NCBI GenBank assembly: GCA_027186245.1
Contig: CP114493.1
Span: 4,657,501-4,721,500 of the forward strand
Direction of reading: 5' to 3'
DNA length: 64,000 bases
Origin: Coriaria nepalensis
Lineage: Eukaryota; Streptophyta; Magnoliopsida; Cucurbitales; Coriariaceae
Shown here piece by piece: positions 35,901 to 50,900 of the stretch. Both the position numbers and the translations under genes were made by a program. The notes under the pieces are model-generated. The model was not told the DNA's origin and ran no database searches. It worked only from the letters and a program-made list of their open reading frames with translations. Positions within the stretch are counted from its first letter, which is position 1; every line of letters starts with the position of its first letter.

Positions 35901-38900
35901 CAATGAGTCACCTTAAGCCAATGAATCATATGAAGGCGATTCGAACGAATTCTATTTTTCGCACTTCAACCCTGAGTTTCGTGCACACATGCTAATGACC
36001 TTTGGATGATATGTATGTATTTATTTCACCTTAAAATCATGTCAATTAGTCACCTCAAGCCAATGAATCATATGAAGGTGAGTCGAACGAATTCCATTTT
36101 CGCACTTCAAACATGAGTTTTGTTCACAACATGTTAATGTCCTTTGAGGGATATGTGTGTGCATTAGTTTCTCCTTAAAATCTTGTCAATGAGTTACCTC
36201 AACCTAATGAATCATATGAAGACGATTCGAACAAATTCTATTTTTACACTTCAAACATGAGTTTCGTTCACAATATGCTTATGATATTTTGGAGGATGTA
36301 TGTGCATTTGTTTCAACTTAAAATGAAGTTAATGAGTCACCTCAAGCCAATGAATCATTTAAAGGTAATTCGAACGAATTCTATTTTCGCAATTCAAACA
36401 CGAGTTTCGTGCACAACATGCTAATGATCTTTGGGGGATATATGTACATTTGTTTCGTCTCGAAATTATGTCACTGAATCATATGTAGGTGAATCTAATG
36501 TGAGTCATGCCAATGAGTCACCTTAAGCCAATGAATCATATGAAAGCGATTGGAACAAATTCTATTTTGGCACTTCAAACATGAGTTTTGTGCACAACAA
36601 GCTAATGACCTTTGGAGGATATATGTGCATTTTTTTAATGTTAAAATCATGTCAATGAGGCATCTCAAGTCATTGAACCATATGAAGGTGGTTCCAACAA
36701 ATTCTATTTTCGCACTTCAAACATGAGTTTCGTGCACAACTTATTAATAATATTTGGGGGATATGTGCGTGTTTGTTTCACCTTGAAATCAAGCCAATTA
36801 CTCACCTCTAGCCAATGAATCATTTAAAAGTAATTCGAACGAATTCTATTTTCATATTTCAAAAACGAGTTTTTTCCACAACATGCTATTAATATTTGGG
36901 GGATATGTGTGCGTTTGTTTCACCTTAAAATCAAGTCAAATTACTCACCTCAAGCTAATGAATCATTTAAAGGTAATTCGAACGAATTCTAGTTTCACAC
37001 TTAAAAAACGAGTTTTGTGCACAACATGTTAATGACCTTCCGGGGATATGTGTGCATTTGTTCACCTTAAAATCATATGAAGACGATTCGAACAAATTCT
37101 ATTTTTACACTTCAAACATGAGTTTCGTTCACAATATGGTTATGATATTTGGAGGATGTATGTGCATTTGTTTCAACTTAAAATGAAGTTAATGAGTCAC
37201 CTCAAGCCAATGAATCATTTAAAGGTAATTCGAACGAATTCTATTTTCGCAATTGAAACACGAGTTTCGTGCACAACATGCTAATGATCTTTGGGGGATA
37301 TATGTACATTTGTTTCGTCTCGAAATCATGTCAGTGAATCATATGTAGGTGATTCTAATGTGAGTCATGCCAATGAGTCACCTTAAGCCAATGAATCATA
37401 TGAAAGCGATTGGAACAAATTCTATTTTGGCACTTCAAACATGAGTTTTGTCCACAACAAGCTAATGACCTTTGGAGGATATATGTGCATTTTTTTTATG
37501 TTAAAATCATGTCAATGAGTCATCTCAAGTCATTCAACCATATGAAGGTGGTTCGAATGAATTCTATTTTCGCACTTCAAACATGAGTTTCGTGCACAAC
37601 TTATTAATAATATTTGGGGGATATGTGCGTGTTTGTTTCACCTTGAAATCAAGCCAATTACTCACCTCTAGCCAATGAATCATTTAAAAGTAATTCGAAC
37701 GAATTCTATTTTCATATTTCGAACACGAGTTTTTTCCACAACATGCTATTAATATTTGGGGGATATTTGTGCGTTTGTTTCACCTTAAAATCAAGTCAAA
37801 TTACTCACCTCAAGCTAATGAATCATTTAAAGGTAATTCGAACGAATTCTAGTTTCACACTTAAAAAACGAGTTTTGTGCACAACATGTTAATGACCTTC
37901 CGGGGATATGTGCGCATGTGTTTCACCTTAAAATCATGTCAATGAGTCACCTTAAGCCAATGAATCATATGAAGGCGATTCGAACGAATTCTATTTTTCG
38001 CACTTCAACCCTGAGTTTCGTGCACACATGCTAATGACCTTTGGAGGATATGTATGTATTTATTTCACCTTAAAATCATGTCAATTAGTCACCTCAAGCC
38101 AATGAATCATATGAAGGTGAGTCGAACGAATTCCATTTTCACACTTCAGACATGAGTTTTGTTCACAACATGTTAATGTCCTTTGAGGGATATGTGTGTG
38201 CATTAGTTTCTCCTTAAAATCTTGTCAATGAGTTACCTCAACCTAATGAATCATATGAAGACGATTCGAACAAATTCTATTTTTACACTTCAAACATGAG
38301 TTTCGTTCACAATATGGTTATGATATTTGGAGGATGTATGTGCATTTGTTTCAACTTAAAATGAAGTTAATGAGTCACCTCAAGCCAATGAATCATTTAA
38401 AGGTAATTCGAACGAATTCTATTTTCGCAATTGAAACACGAGTTTCGTGCACAACATGCTAATGATCTTTGGGGGATATATGTACATTTGTTTCGTCTCG
38501 AAATCATGTCAGTGAATCATATGTAGGTGATTCTAATGTGAGTCATGCCAATGAGTCACCTTAAGCCAATGAATCATATGAAAGCGATTGGAACAAATTC
38601 TATTTTGGCACTTCAAACATGAGTTTTGTCCACAACAAGCTAATGACCTTTGGAGGATATATGTGCATTTTTTTTATGTTAAAATCATGTCAATGAGTCA
38701 TCTCAAGTCATTCAACCATATGAAGGTGGTTCGAATGAATTCTATTTTCGCACTTCAAACATGAGTTTCGTGCACAACTTATTAATAATATTTGGGGGAT
38801 ATGTGCGTGTTTGTTTCACCTTGAAATCAAGCCAATTACTCACCTCTAGCCAATGAATCATTTAAAAGTAATTCGAACGAATTCTATTTTCATATTTCGA

Positions 38901-41900
38901 ACACGAGTTTTTTCCACAACATGCTATTAATATTTGGGGGATATTTGTGCGTTTGTTTCACCTTAAAATCAAGTCAAATTACTCACCTCAAGCTAATGAA
39001 TCATTTAAAGGTAATTCGAACGAATTCTAGTTTCACACTTAAAAAACGAGTTTTGTGCACAACATGTTAATGACCTTCCGGGGATATGTGTGCATTTGTT
39101 TCACCTTAAAATCATGTCAATGAGTCACCTTAAGCCAATGAATCATATGAAGGCGATTCGAACGAATTCTATTTTTCGCACTTCAACCCTGAGTTTCGTG
39201 CACACATGCTAATGACCTTTGGAGGATATGTATGTATTTATTTCACCTTAAAATCATGTCAATTAGTCACCTCAAGCCAATGAATCATATGAAGGTGAGT
39301 CGAACGAATTCCATTTTCGCACTTCAGACATGAGTTTTGTTCACAACATGTTAATGTCCTTTGAGGGATATGTGTGTGCATTAGTTTCTCCTTAAAATCT
39401 TGTCAATGAGTTACCTCAACCTAATGAATCATATGAAGACGATTCGAACAAATTCTATTTTTACACTTCAAACATGAGTTTCGTTCACAATATGGTTATG
39501 ATATTTGGAGGATGTATGTGCATTTGTTTCAACTTAAAATGAAGTTAATGAGTCACCTCAAGCCAATGAATCATTTAAAGGTAATTCGAACGAATTCTAT
39601 TTTCGCAATTCAAACACGAGTGTCGTGCACAACATGCTAATGATCTCTGGGGGATATATGTACATTTGTTTCGTCTCGAAATCATGTCAGTGAATCATAT
39701 GTAGGTGATTCTAATGTGAGTCATGCCAATGAGTCACCTTAAGCCAATGAATCATATGAAAGCGATTGGAACAAATTCTATTTTGGCACTTCAAACATGA
39801 GTTTTGTCCACAACAAGCTAATGACCTTTGGAGGATATATGTGCATTTTTTTTATGTTAAAATCATGTCAATGAGTCATCTCAAGTCATTAAACCATATG
39901 AAGGTGGTTCCAATGAATTCTATTTTCGCACTTCAAACATGAGTTTCGTGCACAACTTATTAATAATATTTGGGGGATATGTGCGTGTTTGTTTCACCTT
40001 GAAATCAAGCCAATTACTCACCTCTAGCCAATGAATCATTTAAAAGTAATTCGAACGAATTCTATTTTCATATTTCGAACACGAGTTTTTTCCACAACAT
40101 GCTATTAATATTTGGGGGATATTTGTGCGTTTGTTTCACCTTAAAATCAAGTCAAATTACTCACCTCAAGCTAATGAATCATTTAAAGGTAATTCGAACG
40201 AATTCTAGTTTCACACTTAAAAAACGAGTTTTGTGCACAACATGTTAATGACCTTCCGGGGATATGTGTGCATTTGTTTCACCTTAAAATCATGTCAATG
40301 AGTCACCTTAAGCCAATGAATCATATGAAGGCGATTCGAACGAATTCTATTTTTCGCACTTCAACCCTGAGTTTCGTGCACACATGCTAATGACCTTTGG
40401 AGGATATGTATGTATTTATTTCACCTTAAAATCATGTCAATTAGTCACCTCAAGCCAATGAATCATATGAAGGTGAGTCGAACGAATTCCATTTTCGCAC
40501 TTCAGACATGAGTTTTGTTCACAACATGTTAATGTCCTTTGAGGGATATGTGTGTGCATTAGTTTCTCTTTAAAATCTTGTCAATGAGTTACCTCAACCT
40601 AATGAATCATATGAAGACGATTCGAACAAATTCTATTTTTACACTTCAGACATGAGTTTCGTTCACAATATGCTTATGATATTTGGAGGATGTATGTGCA
40701 TTTGTTTCAACTTAAAATGAAGTTAATGAGTCACCTCAAGCCAATGAATCATTTAAAGGTAATTCGAACGAATTCTATTTTCGCAATTCAAACACGAGTG
40801 TCGTGCACAACATGCTAATGATCTCTGGGGGATATATGTACATTTGTTTCGTCTCGAAATCATGTCAGTGAATCATATGTAGGTGATTCTAATGTGAGTC
40901 ATGCCAATGAGTCACCTTAAGCCAATGAATCATATGAAAGCGATTGGAACAAATTCTATTTTGGCACTTCAAACATGAGTTTTGTGCACAACAAGCTAAT
41001 GACCTATATGTGCATTTTTTATATGTTAAAATCATGTCAATGAGTCATCTCAAGTCATTAAACCATATGAAGGTGGTTCCAATGAATTCTATTTTCGCAC
41101 TTCAAACATGAGTTTCGTGCACAACTTATTAATAATATTTGGGGGATATGTGCGTGTTTGTTTCACCTTGAAATCAAGCCAATTACTCACCTCTAGCCAA
41201 TGAATCATTTAAAAGTAATTCGAACGAATTCTATTTTCATATTTCGAACACGAGTTTTTTCCACAACATGCTATTAATATTTGGGGGATATTTGTGCGTT
41301 TGTTTCACCTTAAAATCAAGTCAAATTACTCACCTCAAGCTAATGAATCATTTAAAGGTAATTCGAACGAATTCTAGTTTCACACTTAAAAAACGAGTTT
41401 TGTGCACAACATGTTAATGACCTTCCGGGGATATGTGTGCATTTGTTTCACGTTAAAATCATGTCAATGAGTCACCTTAAGCCAATGAATCATATGAAGG
41501 CGATTCGAACGAATTCTATTTTTCGCACTTCAACCCTGAGTTTCGTGCACACATGCTAATGACCTTTGGAGGATATGTATGTATTTATTTCACCTTAAAA
41601 TCATGTCAATTAGTCACCTCAAGCCAATGAATCATATGAAGGTGAGTCGAACGAATTCCATTTTCGCACTTCAGACATGAGTTTTGTTCACAACATGTTA
41701 ATGTCCTTTGAGGGATATGTGTGTGCATTAGTTTCTCTTTAAAATCTTGTCAATGAGTTACCTCAACCTAATGAATCATATGAAGACGATTCGAACAAAT
41801 TCTATTTTTACACTTCAGACATGAGTTTCGTTCACAATATGCTTATGATATTTGGAGGATGTATGTGCATTTGTTTCAACTTAAAATGAAGTTAATGAGT

Positions 41901-44900
41901 CACCTCAAGCCAATGAATCATTTAAAGGTAATTCGAACGAATTCTATTTTCGCAATTCAAACACGAGTGTCGTGCACAACATGCTAATGATCTCTGGGGG
42001 ATATATGTACATTTGTTTCGTCTCGAAATCATGTCAGTGAATCATATGTAGGTGATTCTAATGTGAGTCATGCCAATGAGTCACCTTAAGCCAATGAATC
42101 ATATGAAAGCGATTGGAACAAATTCTATTTTGGCACTTCAAACATGAGTTTTGTGCACAACAAGCTAATGACCTTTGGAGGATATATGTGCATTTTTTAT
42201 ATGTTAAAATCATGTCAATGAGTCATCTCAAGTCATTAAACCATATGAAGGTGGTTCCAATGAATTCTATTTTCGCACTTCAAACATGAGTTTCGTGCAC
42301 AACTTATTAATAATATTTGGGGGATATGTGCGTGTTTGTTTCACCTTGAAATCAAGCCAATTACTCACCTCTAGCCAATGAATCATTTAAAAGTAATTCG
42401 AACGAATTCTATTTTCATATTTCGAACACGAGTTTTTTCCACAACATGCTATTAATATTTGGGGGATATTTGTGCGTTTGTTTCACCTTAAAATCAAGTC
42501 AAATTACTCACCTCAAGCTAATGAATCATTTAAAGGTAATTCGAACGAATTCTAGTTTCACACTTAAAAAACGAGTTTTGTGCACAACATGTTAATGACC
42601 TTCCGGGGATATGTGTGCATTTGTTTCACCTTAAAATCATGTCAATGAGTCACCTTAAGCCAATGAATCATATGAAGGCGATTCGAACGAATTCTATTTT
42701 TCGCACTTCAACCCTGAGTTTCGTGCACACATGCTAATGACCTTTGGAGGATATGTATGTATTTATTTCACCTTAAAATCATGTCAATTAGTCACCTCAA
42801 GCCAATGAATCATATGAAGGTGAGTCGAACGAATTCCATTTTCGCACTTCAGACATGAGTTTTGTTCACAACATGTTAATGTCCTTTGAGGGATATGTGT
42901 GTGCATTAGTTTCTCTTTAAAATCTTGTCAATGAGTTACCTCAACCTAATGAATCATATGAAGACGATTCGAACAAATTCTATTTTTACACTTCAGACAT
43001 GAGTTTCGTTCACAATATGCTTATGATATTTGGAGGATGTATGTGCATTTGTTTCAACTTAAAATGAAGTTAATGAGTCACCTCAAGCCAATGAATCATT
43101 TAAAGGTAATTCGAACGAATTCTATTTTCGCAATTCAAACACGAGTGTCGTGCACAACATGCTAATGATCTCTGGGGGATATATGTACATTTGTTTCGTC
43201 TCGAAATCATGTCAGTGAATCATATGTAGGTGATTCTAATGTGAGTCATGCCAATGAGTCACCTTAAGCCAATGAATCATATGAAAGCGATTGGAACAAA
43301 TTCTATTTTGGCACTTCAAACATGAGTTTTGTGCACAACAAGCTAATGACCTTTGGAGGATATATGTGCATTTTTTATATGTTAAAATCATGTCAATGAG
43401 TCATCTCAAGTCATTAAACCATATGAAGGTGGTTCCAATGAATTCTATTTTCGCACTTCAAACATGAGTTTCGTGCACAACTTATTAATAATATTTGGGG
43501 GATATGTGCGTGTTTGTTTCACCTTGAAATCAAGCCAATTACTCACCTCTAGCCAATGAATCATTTAAAAGTAATTCGAACGAATTCTATTTTCATATTT
43601 CGAACACGAGTTTTTTCCACAACATGCTATTAATATTTGGGGGATATTTGTGCGTTTGTTTCACCTTAAAATCAAGTCAAATTACTCACCTCAAGCTAAT
43701 GAATCATTTAAAGGTAATTCGAACGAATTCTAGTTTCACACTTAAAAAACGAGTTTTGTGCACAACATGTTAATGACCTTCCGGGGATATGTGTGCATTT
43801 GTTTCACCTTAAAATCATGTCAATGAGTCACCTTAAGCCAATGAATCATATGAAGGCGATTCGAACGAATTCTATTTTTCGCACTTCAACCCTGAGTTTC
43901 GTGCACACATGCTAATGACCTTTGGAGGATATGTATGTATTTATTTCACCTTAAAATCATGTCAATTAGTCACCTCAAGCCAATGAATCATATGAAGGTG
44001 AGTCGAACGAATTCCATTTTCGCACTTCAGACATGAGTTTTGTTCACAACATGTTAATGTCCTTTGAGGGATATGTGTGTGCATTAGTTTCTCTTTAAAA
44101 TCTTGTCAATGAGTTACCTCAACCTAATGAATCATATGAAGACGATTCGAACAAATTCTATTTTTACACTTCAGACATGAGTTTCGTTCACAATATGCTT
44201 ATGATATTTGGAGGATGTATGTGCATTTGTTTCAACTTAAAATGAAGTTAATGAGTCACCTCAAGCCAATGAATCATTTAAAGGTAATTCGAACGAATTC
44301 TATTTTCGCAATTCAAACACGAGTGTCGTGCACAACATGCTAATGATCTCTGGGGGATATATGTACATTTGTTTCGTCTCGAAATCATGTCAGTGAATCA
44401 TATGTAGGTGATTCTAATGTGAGTCATGCCAATGAGTCACCTTAAGCCAATGAATCATATGAAAGCGATTGGAACAAATTCTATTTTGGCACTTCAAACA
44501 TGAGTTTTGTGCACAACAAGCTAATGACCTTTGGAGGATATATGTGCATTTTTTATATGTTAAAATCATGTCAATGAGTCATCTCAAGTCATTGAACCAT
44601 ATAAAGGTGGTTCCAATGAATTCTATTTTCGCACTTCAAACATGAGTTTCGTGCACAACTTATTAATAATATTTGGGGGATATGTGCGTGTTTGTTTCAC
44701 CTTGAAATCAAGCCAATTACTCACCTCTAGCCAATGAATCATTTAAAAGTAATTCGAACGAATTCTATTTTCATATTTCAAATACGATTTTTTTCCACAA
44801 CATGCTATTAAGATTTGGGGGATATGTGTGCGTTTGTTTCACCTTAAAATCAAGTCAAATTACTCACCTCAAGCTAATGAATCATTTAAAGGTAATTCGA

Positions 44901-44959
44901 ACGAATTCTAGTTTCACACTTAAAAAACGAGTTTTGTGCACAACATGTTAATGACCTTT
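35861..44959 (+). repeat. 8-monomer higher-order repeat array, 1178-bp unit, eight copies
   Basis: Unit starts, marked by CCGGGGATATGTG, fall at 35861, 37040, 37900, 39078, 40256, 41425, 42603 and 43781, with the end near 44959. Spacings are 1179, 860, 1178, 1178, 1169, 1178, 1178 and 1179. Each full unit has eight distinct monomers: seven near 142 bp and one of about 183 bp carrying ATCATATGTAGGTGATTCTA. Copy 2 has lost about 318 bp and copy 5 has lost 9 bp near 41008. Copies 4-8 are almost identical by eye and copy 1 is the most diverged. This pattern of diverged monomers inside near-identical multimers is the classic sign of a locally homogenised, often centromeric, satellite array. Centromere function itself is not shown. 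Confidence 0.93.
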
Positions 44960-47900
44960 CCGGGATATGTGTGCATTTGTTTCACCTTGAAATCATATCA
45001 TTGAGTCACCTCAGGCCAATGAATCATATGAAGGCGGTTCGATCGAATTCTATATTTGCACTTTGAACGCAAGTTTCATTTACAATATGCTTATGATATT
45101 TGGGGGATACATGTGCGTTTGTTTCGGCTTAAAATCAAGTCAATGAGTCACCTCAAGCCAATGAAACATTTAAATGTAATTCGAATCAATTCTATTTTTG
45201 CACTTCAAACACAAGTTTCGTTCACAATATGCTTATGATATTTGGGGGATGTATGTGCGTTTGTTTCAGCTTAAAAATCAATTCAATGAGTCATCTCAAG
45301 CCAATGAATCATTTACATGTAATTCGAACGAATTCTATTTTTGCACTCCAAACACGAATTTTGTCCACAACATGCTAATGATCTTTCGGGGATATGTGTG
45401 CATATGTTTCACCTTAAACTGAAGTCAATTATTCACCTCATCATGCCAATGAATCATTTAAAGGTAATTCAAAGGAATTCTACATTCGCACTTCAAACAC
45501 GAGTTTTGTGCACAACATGTTAATGACCTTCCGGGGATATGTGTGCATTTATTTCACCTTAAAATCATGTCAATGAGTCATATCAAGTCATTGAACCATA
45601 TGAAGGCGGTTCCAATGAATTCTATTTTCACACTTCAACCCTGATTTTCATGTACCCATGCTTTTGACCTTTCGAGGATATGTATGTATTTATTTCACCT
45701 TAAAATCGTTTCAATTAGTCAACTTAAGCCAATGACTGATATGAAGGCGAGTCGAACGAATTCTATTTTCGCACTTCAAACATCAGTTTTGTGGACAACT
45801 TGTTAATGACCTTTGAGGGATATGTGTGCAGTAGTTTCACCTTAAAATCTTGTCAATGAGTCACCTCAACCTAATGAATCATATGAAGGCGATTCGAACG
45901 AATTCTATTTTCACACTACAAACATGATTTTCGTTCACATTATGCTTATGATATTTGGCGGATGTATGTGCATTTGTTTCGACCTAAAATGAAGTCAATG
46001 AGTCACCTTAAGCCAATGCATCATTTAAACGCAATTCGAATGAATTCTATTTCCGCGCTTCAAATATGAGTTTCGTGCACAACATGCTAATGACCTTTGG
46101 TGGATATGCATGCATTTGTATCACCTTAAAATCATGTCAAGGAGTCACCTGAAGTCATTGAACCATATGAAGGCGGTTCCAATGAATTTTATTTTCGTAC
46201 TTCAAACATGAGTTTCATGCATAATGACCTTTGGGGGATATATGTGCATTTGTTTCACCTTAAAATCATATCAATGAGTCACCTCAGGCCAATGACTCAT
46301 ATGAAGGCGGTTCGATATAATTCTATTTTTGCACTTCAAACACAAATTTCGTTCACAATATGCTTATGATATTTGGGGGAAGTATGTGGGTTGGTTTCAG
46401 CTTAAAATCATGTCAATGAGTCACCACCTCTAGCCAATTAATCATTTAAAGGCAATTCGAACAAATTTTATTTTCGAAATTGAAACACGAGTTCCATGCA
46501 CAACATGCTAATGATCTTTAGGGGAAATATGTGCATTTGTTTCATCTCAAAATCATGTTAATGAATCATATGTAGGTGATTCTAACATGAGTCATGTCAA
46601 TGAGTCACCTTAAGTAAGTGAATCATATGAAGGCGATCCGAATGAATTCTATTTTCGCACTTCAAACATGAGTTTCGTGCACACAAAAGCTAATGACCTT
46701 TGGAGGATATGTGTGCATTTGTTTCCCCTTAAAATCATGTCAATGTGTCACCTCAGGCCAATGAATCATATGAAGGAGGTTCGATCGAATTTTATTTTCG
46801 CACTTCAACCGCAAGTTTCGTTCACATTATGCCTATGATATTTGGGAGATGTATGTGCATTTCTTTCACCTTAAAATAAAGTCAATGACTCACCTCAAGC
46901 CAAAGAATCATTTAAAGCTAATTTGAATGAATTCTGTTTTCACACTTCAAACAGGAGTTTTGTCCACAACATGCCAATAATATTTGGGGGATATGTGTGC
47001 ATTTGTTTCACTTTAAAATCAAGTCAATTACTCATCTCAAGCCAATGAATCATTTAAAGGTAATTCGAACGAATTCTACTTTCACACTTCAAACACGAGT
47101 TTCGTGCACAACAAACTTGTTAACGACCTTTCGGGGATATGTGTACATTTGTTTCACCTCAAAATCATGTCTGTGAGTCACCTCAGGCCAATGAATCATA
47201 TGAATGCGGTTCGATCGAATTCTATTTTTGCACTTCAAAAACAAGTTTCGTTCACAATATGCTTATGATATTCGGGGGATGTATGTGCGTTTGTTTCAGC
47301 TTAAAATTAAGTCAATGAGTCACCTCAAAAGCCAATGAATCATTTAAAGGTAATTCGAATCAACTCTATTTTCGCACTTCAAACACGAGTTTTGTCGACA
47401 ACATGCTAATGATCTTTAGGGGATATGTGTGCATTTGCTTCACCTGAGAACCATTTCAAAGAGTCACCTCAACTCATTGAACCATATGAAGGCGGTTTTA
47501 ATGAATTCTATTTTCGTACTTCAAATACGAGTTTCGTGCACAATATGCTAATGATCTTTGGGGGATATATGTACATTTGTTTCATCTCAAAATCATGTCA
47601 ATGAATCATATGTAGGTGATTCTAACATGAGTCATGTCAATAAGTCACCTTAAGCCAATGAAACATATGAAGGCGATTTGAACGAATTCTATTTTCGCAC
47701 TTTAACCATGAGTTTCGTGCACACACGCTAATGACCTTTGGAGGATATGTGTGCATTTGTTTCACCTTAAAATCATGTCAATAAGTAATCTCAAGTCATT
47801 GAACAATATGAAGGCGGTTCTAAGGAATTGTATTTTCGTACTTCAAACACGAGTTTCGTTGACAATATGCTTATGATATTTGGGGGATGTATGTGCCTTT

Positions 47901-50900
47901 GTTTCAGCTTAAAATCAAGTCAATGAGTCGCCTTAAGCCAATGAATCATTTAAATGTAATTCAAACGAATTCTATCCTCGCAGTTCAAATATGAGTTTCG
48001 TGCACCACATGTTAATAACCTTGGATGGATATATGTACATTTGTTTCACATTAAAATCAAGTCAATTACTCACCTTAAGCGAATGAATCATTTAAAGGTA
48101 ATTCAAACGAATTCTATTTTCGCACTTCAAACACGAGTTTCGTGCACAACATGTGAATGATATTTGGGAAATATATGTGCATTTGTTTCACCTTAAAATC
48201 ATGTCAATGAGTCACCTCAAGTCAATGAATCATAAGAAGACGACTCCAACAAATTCTATTTTTATACTTCAAACACAAGTTGCATTCACAGTATGCTTAT
48301 GATAATTGGGGATAGTATGTGCATTTGTTTCTCCTAAAAATCAAGTGAATGACTCACCTCAAGCAAATGGATCATTTAAAGGTAATTCGAACGAATTCCA
48401 TGTTCGTACTTCAAACATGAGTTTCGTGCACAACATGCTAATGTTCTTTGGGGGACATATGTGCACTTGTTTCACCTTAAAATCATGTCAATGACTCGCC
48501 TCAACTCTTTGAATCATAGGAAGGTAATACTAACGAATTCTATTTTTGCACTTCAAATACAAATTTCGTGCACGACATGCAAATGGCCTATGGGGGATAT
48601 GTGTGCATTTGTTTTACCTTAAAATCATATGAATGAGTCACCTCAGGCCAATGAATCATATGAAGACGGTTCGATCGAATTCTGTTTTTACACTTCAAAC
48701 ACAAGTTTTGTTCACAATATGCTTATGATATTTGAGGGATGTATGTGCATTTCTTTCAGCTTAAAATCAAGTCAATGAGTCACCTCAAGCCAATGAATCA
48801 TTTAAACGTAATTCGAATCAATTATATTTTTGCAATTCAAACATGAGTTTCATGCACAATATACTAATGATCTTTGAGGTATATATGTGCATTTGTTTCA
48901 TCTCAAAATCATGTCAATGAATCATATGTAGGTGCTTCTAACGTGAGCCATGTCAATGAGTCATCTTAAGCCAATGAATCATATGAAGGCGATTCGAACG
49001 AATTCTATTTTTCGCACTTCAACCCTGAGTTTCGTGCATACATGCTGATGACCTTTGGAGGATATGTATGTATTTATTTCACCTTAAAATCATGTCAATT
49101 AGTCACCTCAAGCCAATGAATCATATGAAGGTGAGTCGAACGAATTCCATTTTCGCACTTCAAACATGAGTTTTGTTCACAACATGTTAATGTCCTTTGA
49201 GGGATATGTGTGTGCATTAGTTTAACCTTAAAATCTTGTCAATGAGTTACCTCCACCTAATGAATCATATGAAGGCGATTTGAACGAATTCTATTTTCAC
49301 ACTTCAAACATGAGTTTCGTTCACAATATGCTTATGATATTTGGAGGATGTATGTGCATTTGTTTCGACTTAAAATGAAGTTAATGAGTCACCTCAAGCC
49401 AATGAATCATTTAAAGGTAATTCGAACGAATTCTATTTTCGCAATTCAAACACGAGTTTCGTGCACAACATGCTAATGATCTTTGGAGGATATATGTACA
49501 TTTGTCTCATCTCGAAATCATGTCAATGAATCATATGTAGGTGATTCTAATGTGAGTCATGTCAATGAGTCACCTTAAGCCAACGAATCATATGAAAGCG
49601 ATTCGAACAAATTCTATTTTCGCACTTCAAACATGAGTTTTGTGCACAACAAGTTAATGACCTTTGGAGGATATATGTGCATTTTTTTAATGTTAAAATC
49701 ATGTCAATGAGTCATCTCAAGTCATTGAACCATATGAAGGTGGTTCCAATGAATTCTATTTTCGCACTTCAAACATGAGTTTCGTGCACAACTTATTAAT
49801 AATATTTGGGGGATATGTGCGTGTTTGTTTCACCTTGAAATCAAGCCAATTACTCACCTTTAGCTAATGAATCATTTAAAAGTAATTCGAACGAATTCTA
49901 TTTTCATATTTCAAACATGAGTTTTTTCCACAACATGCTAATGATCTTTGGGGGATATGTGTGCGTGTTAGTTTCACCTTAAAATCAAGTCAATTACTCA
50001 CCTCAAGCCAATGAAGCATTTAAAGGTAATTCGAACGAATTCTACTTTCACACTTAAAAACCGAGTTTCGTGCACAACATGTTAATGACCTTTCGGGGAT
50101 ATGTGTGCATTTGTTTCACCTTAAAATCATATCATTGAGTCACCTCAGGCCAATGAATCATATGAAGGCGGTTCGATCGAATTCTATTTTTGCACTTTGA
50201 AAGCATGTTTCGTTTACAATATGCTTATGATATTTGGGGGATATATGTGCGTTTGTTTCGGCTTAAAATCAAGTCAATGAGTCACCTCAAGCCAATGAAA
50301 CATTTAAATGTAATTCGAATCAATTCTATTTTTGCACTTCAAACACAAGTTTCGTTCACAATATGCTTAGGATATTTGGGGGATGTATGTGCCTTTGTTT
50401 CAGCTTAAAATCAAGTCAATGAGTCATCTCAAGCCAATGAATCATTTACATGTAATTCGAACGAATTCTATTTTCGCACTTCAAACACGAATTTTGTCCA
50501 CCACATGCTAATGATTTTTCGGGGATATGTGTGCGTTTGTTTCACCTTAAAATCAAGTCAATTATTCACCTCATGCCAATGAATCATTTAAAGGTAATTC
50601 GAAGGAATTCTACATTCGCACTTCAAACACGAGTTTTGTGCACAACATGTTAATGACCTTCCAGGGATATGTGTGCATTTGTTTCACCTTAAAATCATGT
50701 CAATGAGTCATATCAAGTCATTGAACCATATGAAGGCGGTTCCAATGAATTCTATTTTCGCACTTCAACCCTGATTTTCATGTACGCATGCTTATGACCT
50801 TTGGAGGATATGTATGTATTTTATTTCACCTTAAAATCGTTTCAATTAGTCAGCTTAAGCCAATGACTCATATGAAGGCGAGTCGAACGAAATCTATTTT

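Noticed and set aside
35861..44959. CRISPR-like regular spacing
   Set aside because: The repeats are head-to-tail with no unique spacers, the period is 142 bp, and the surrounding LINEs are plant-type.
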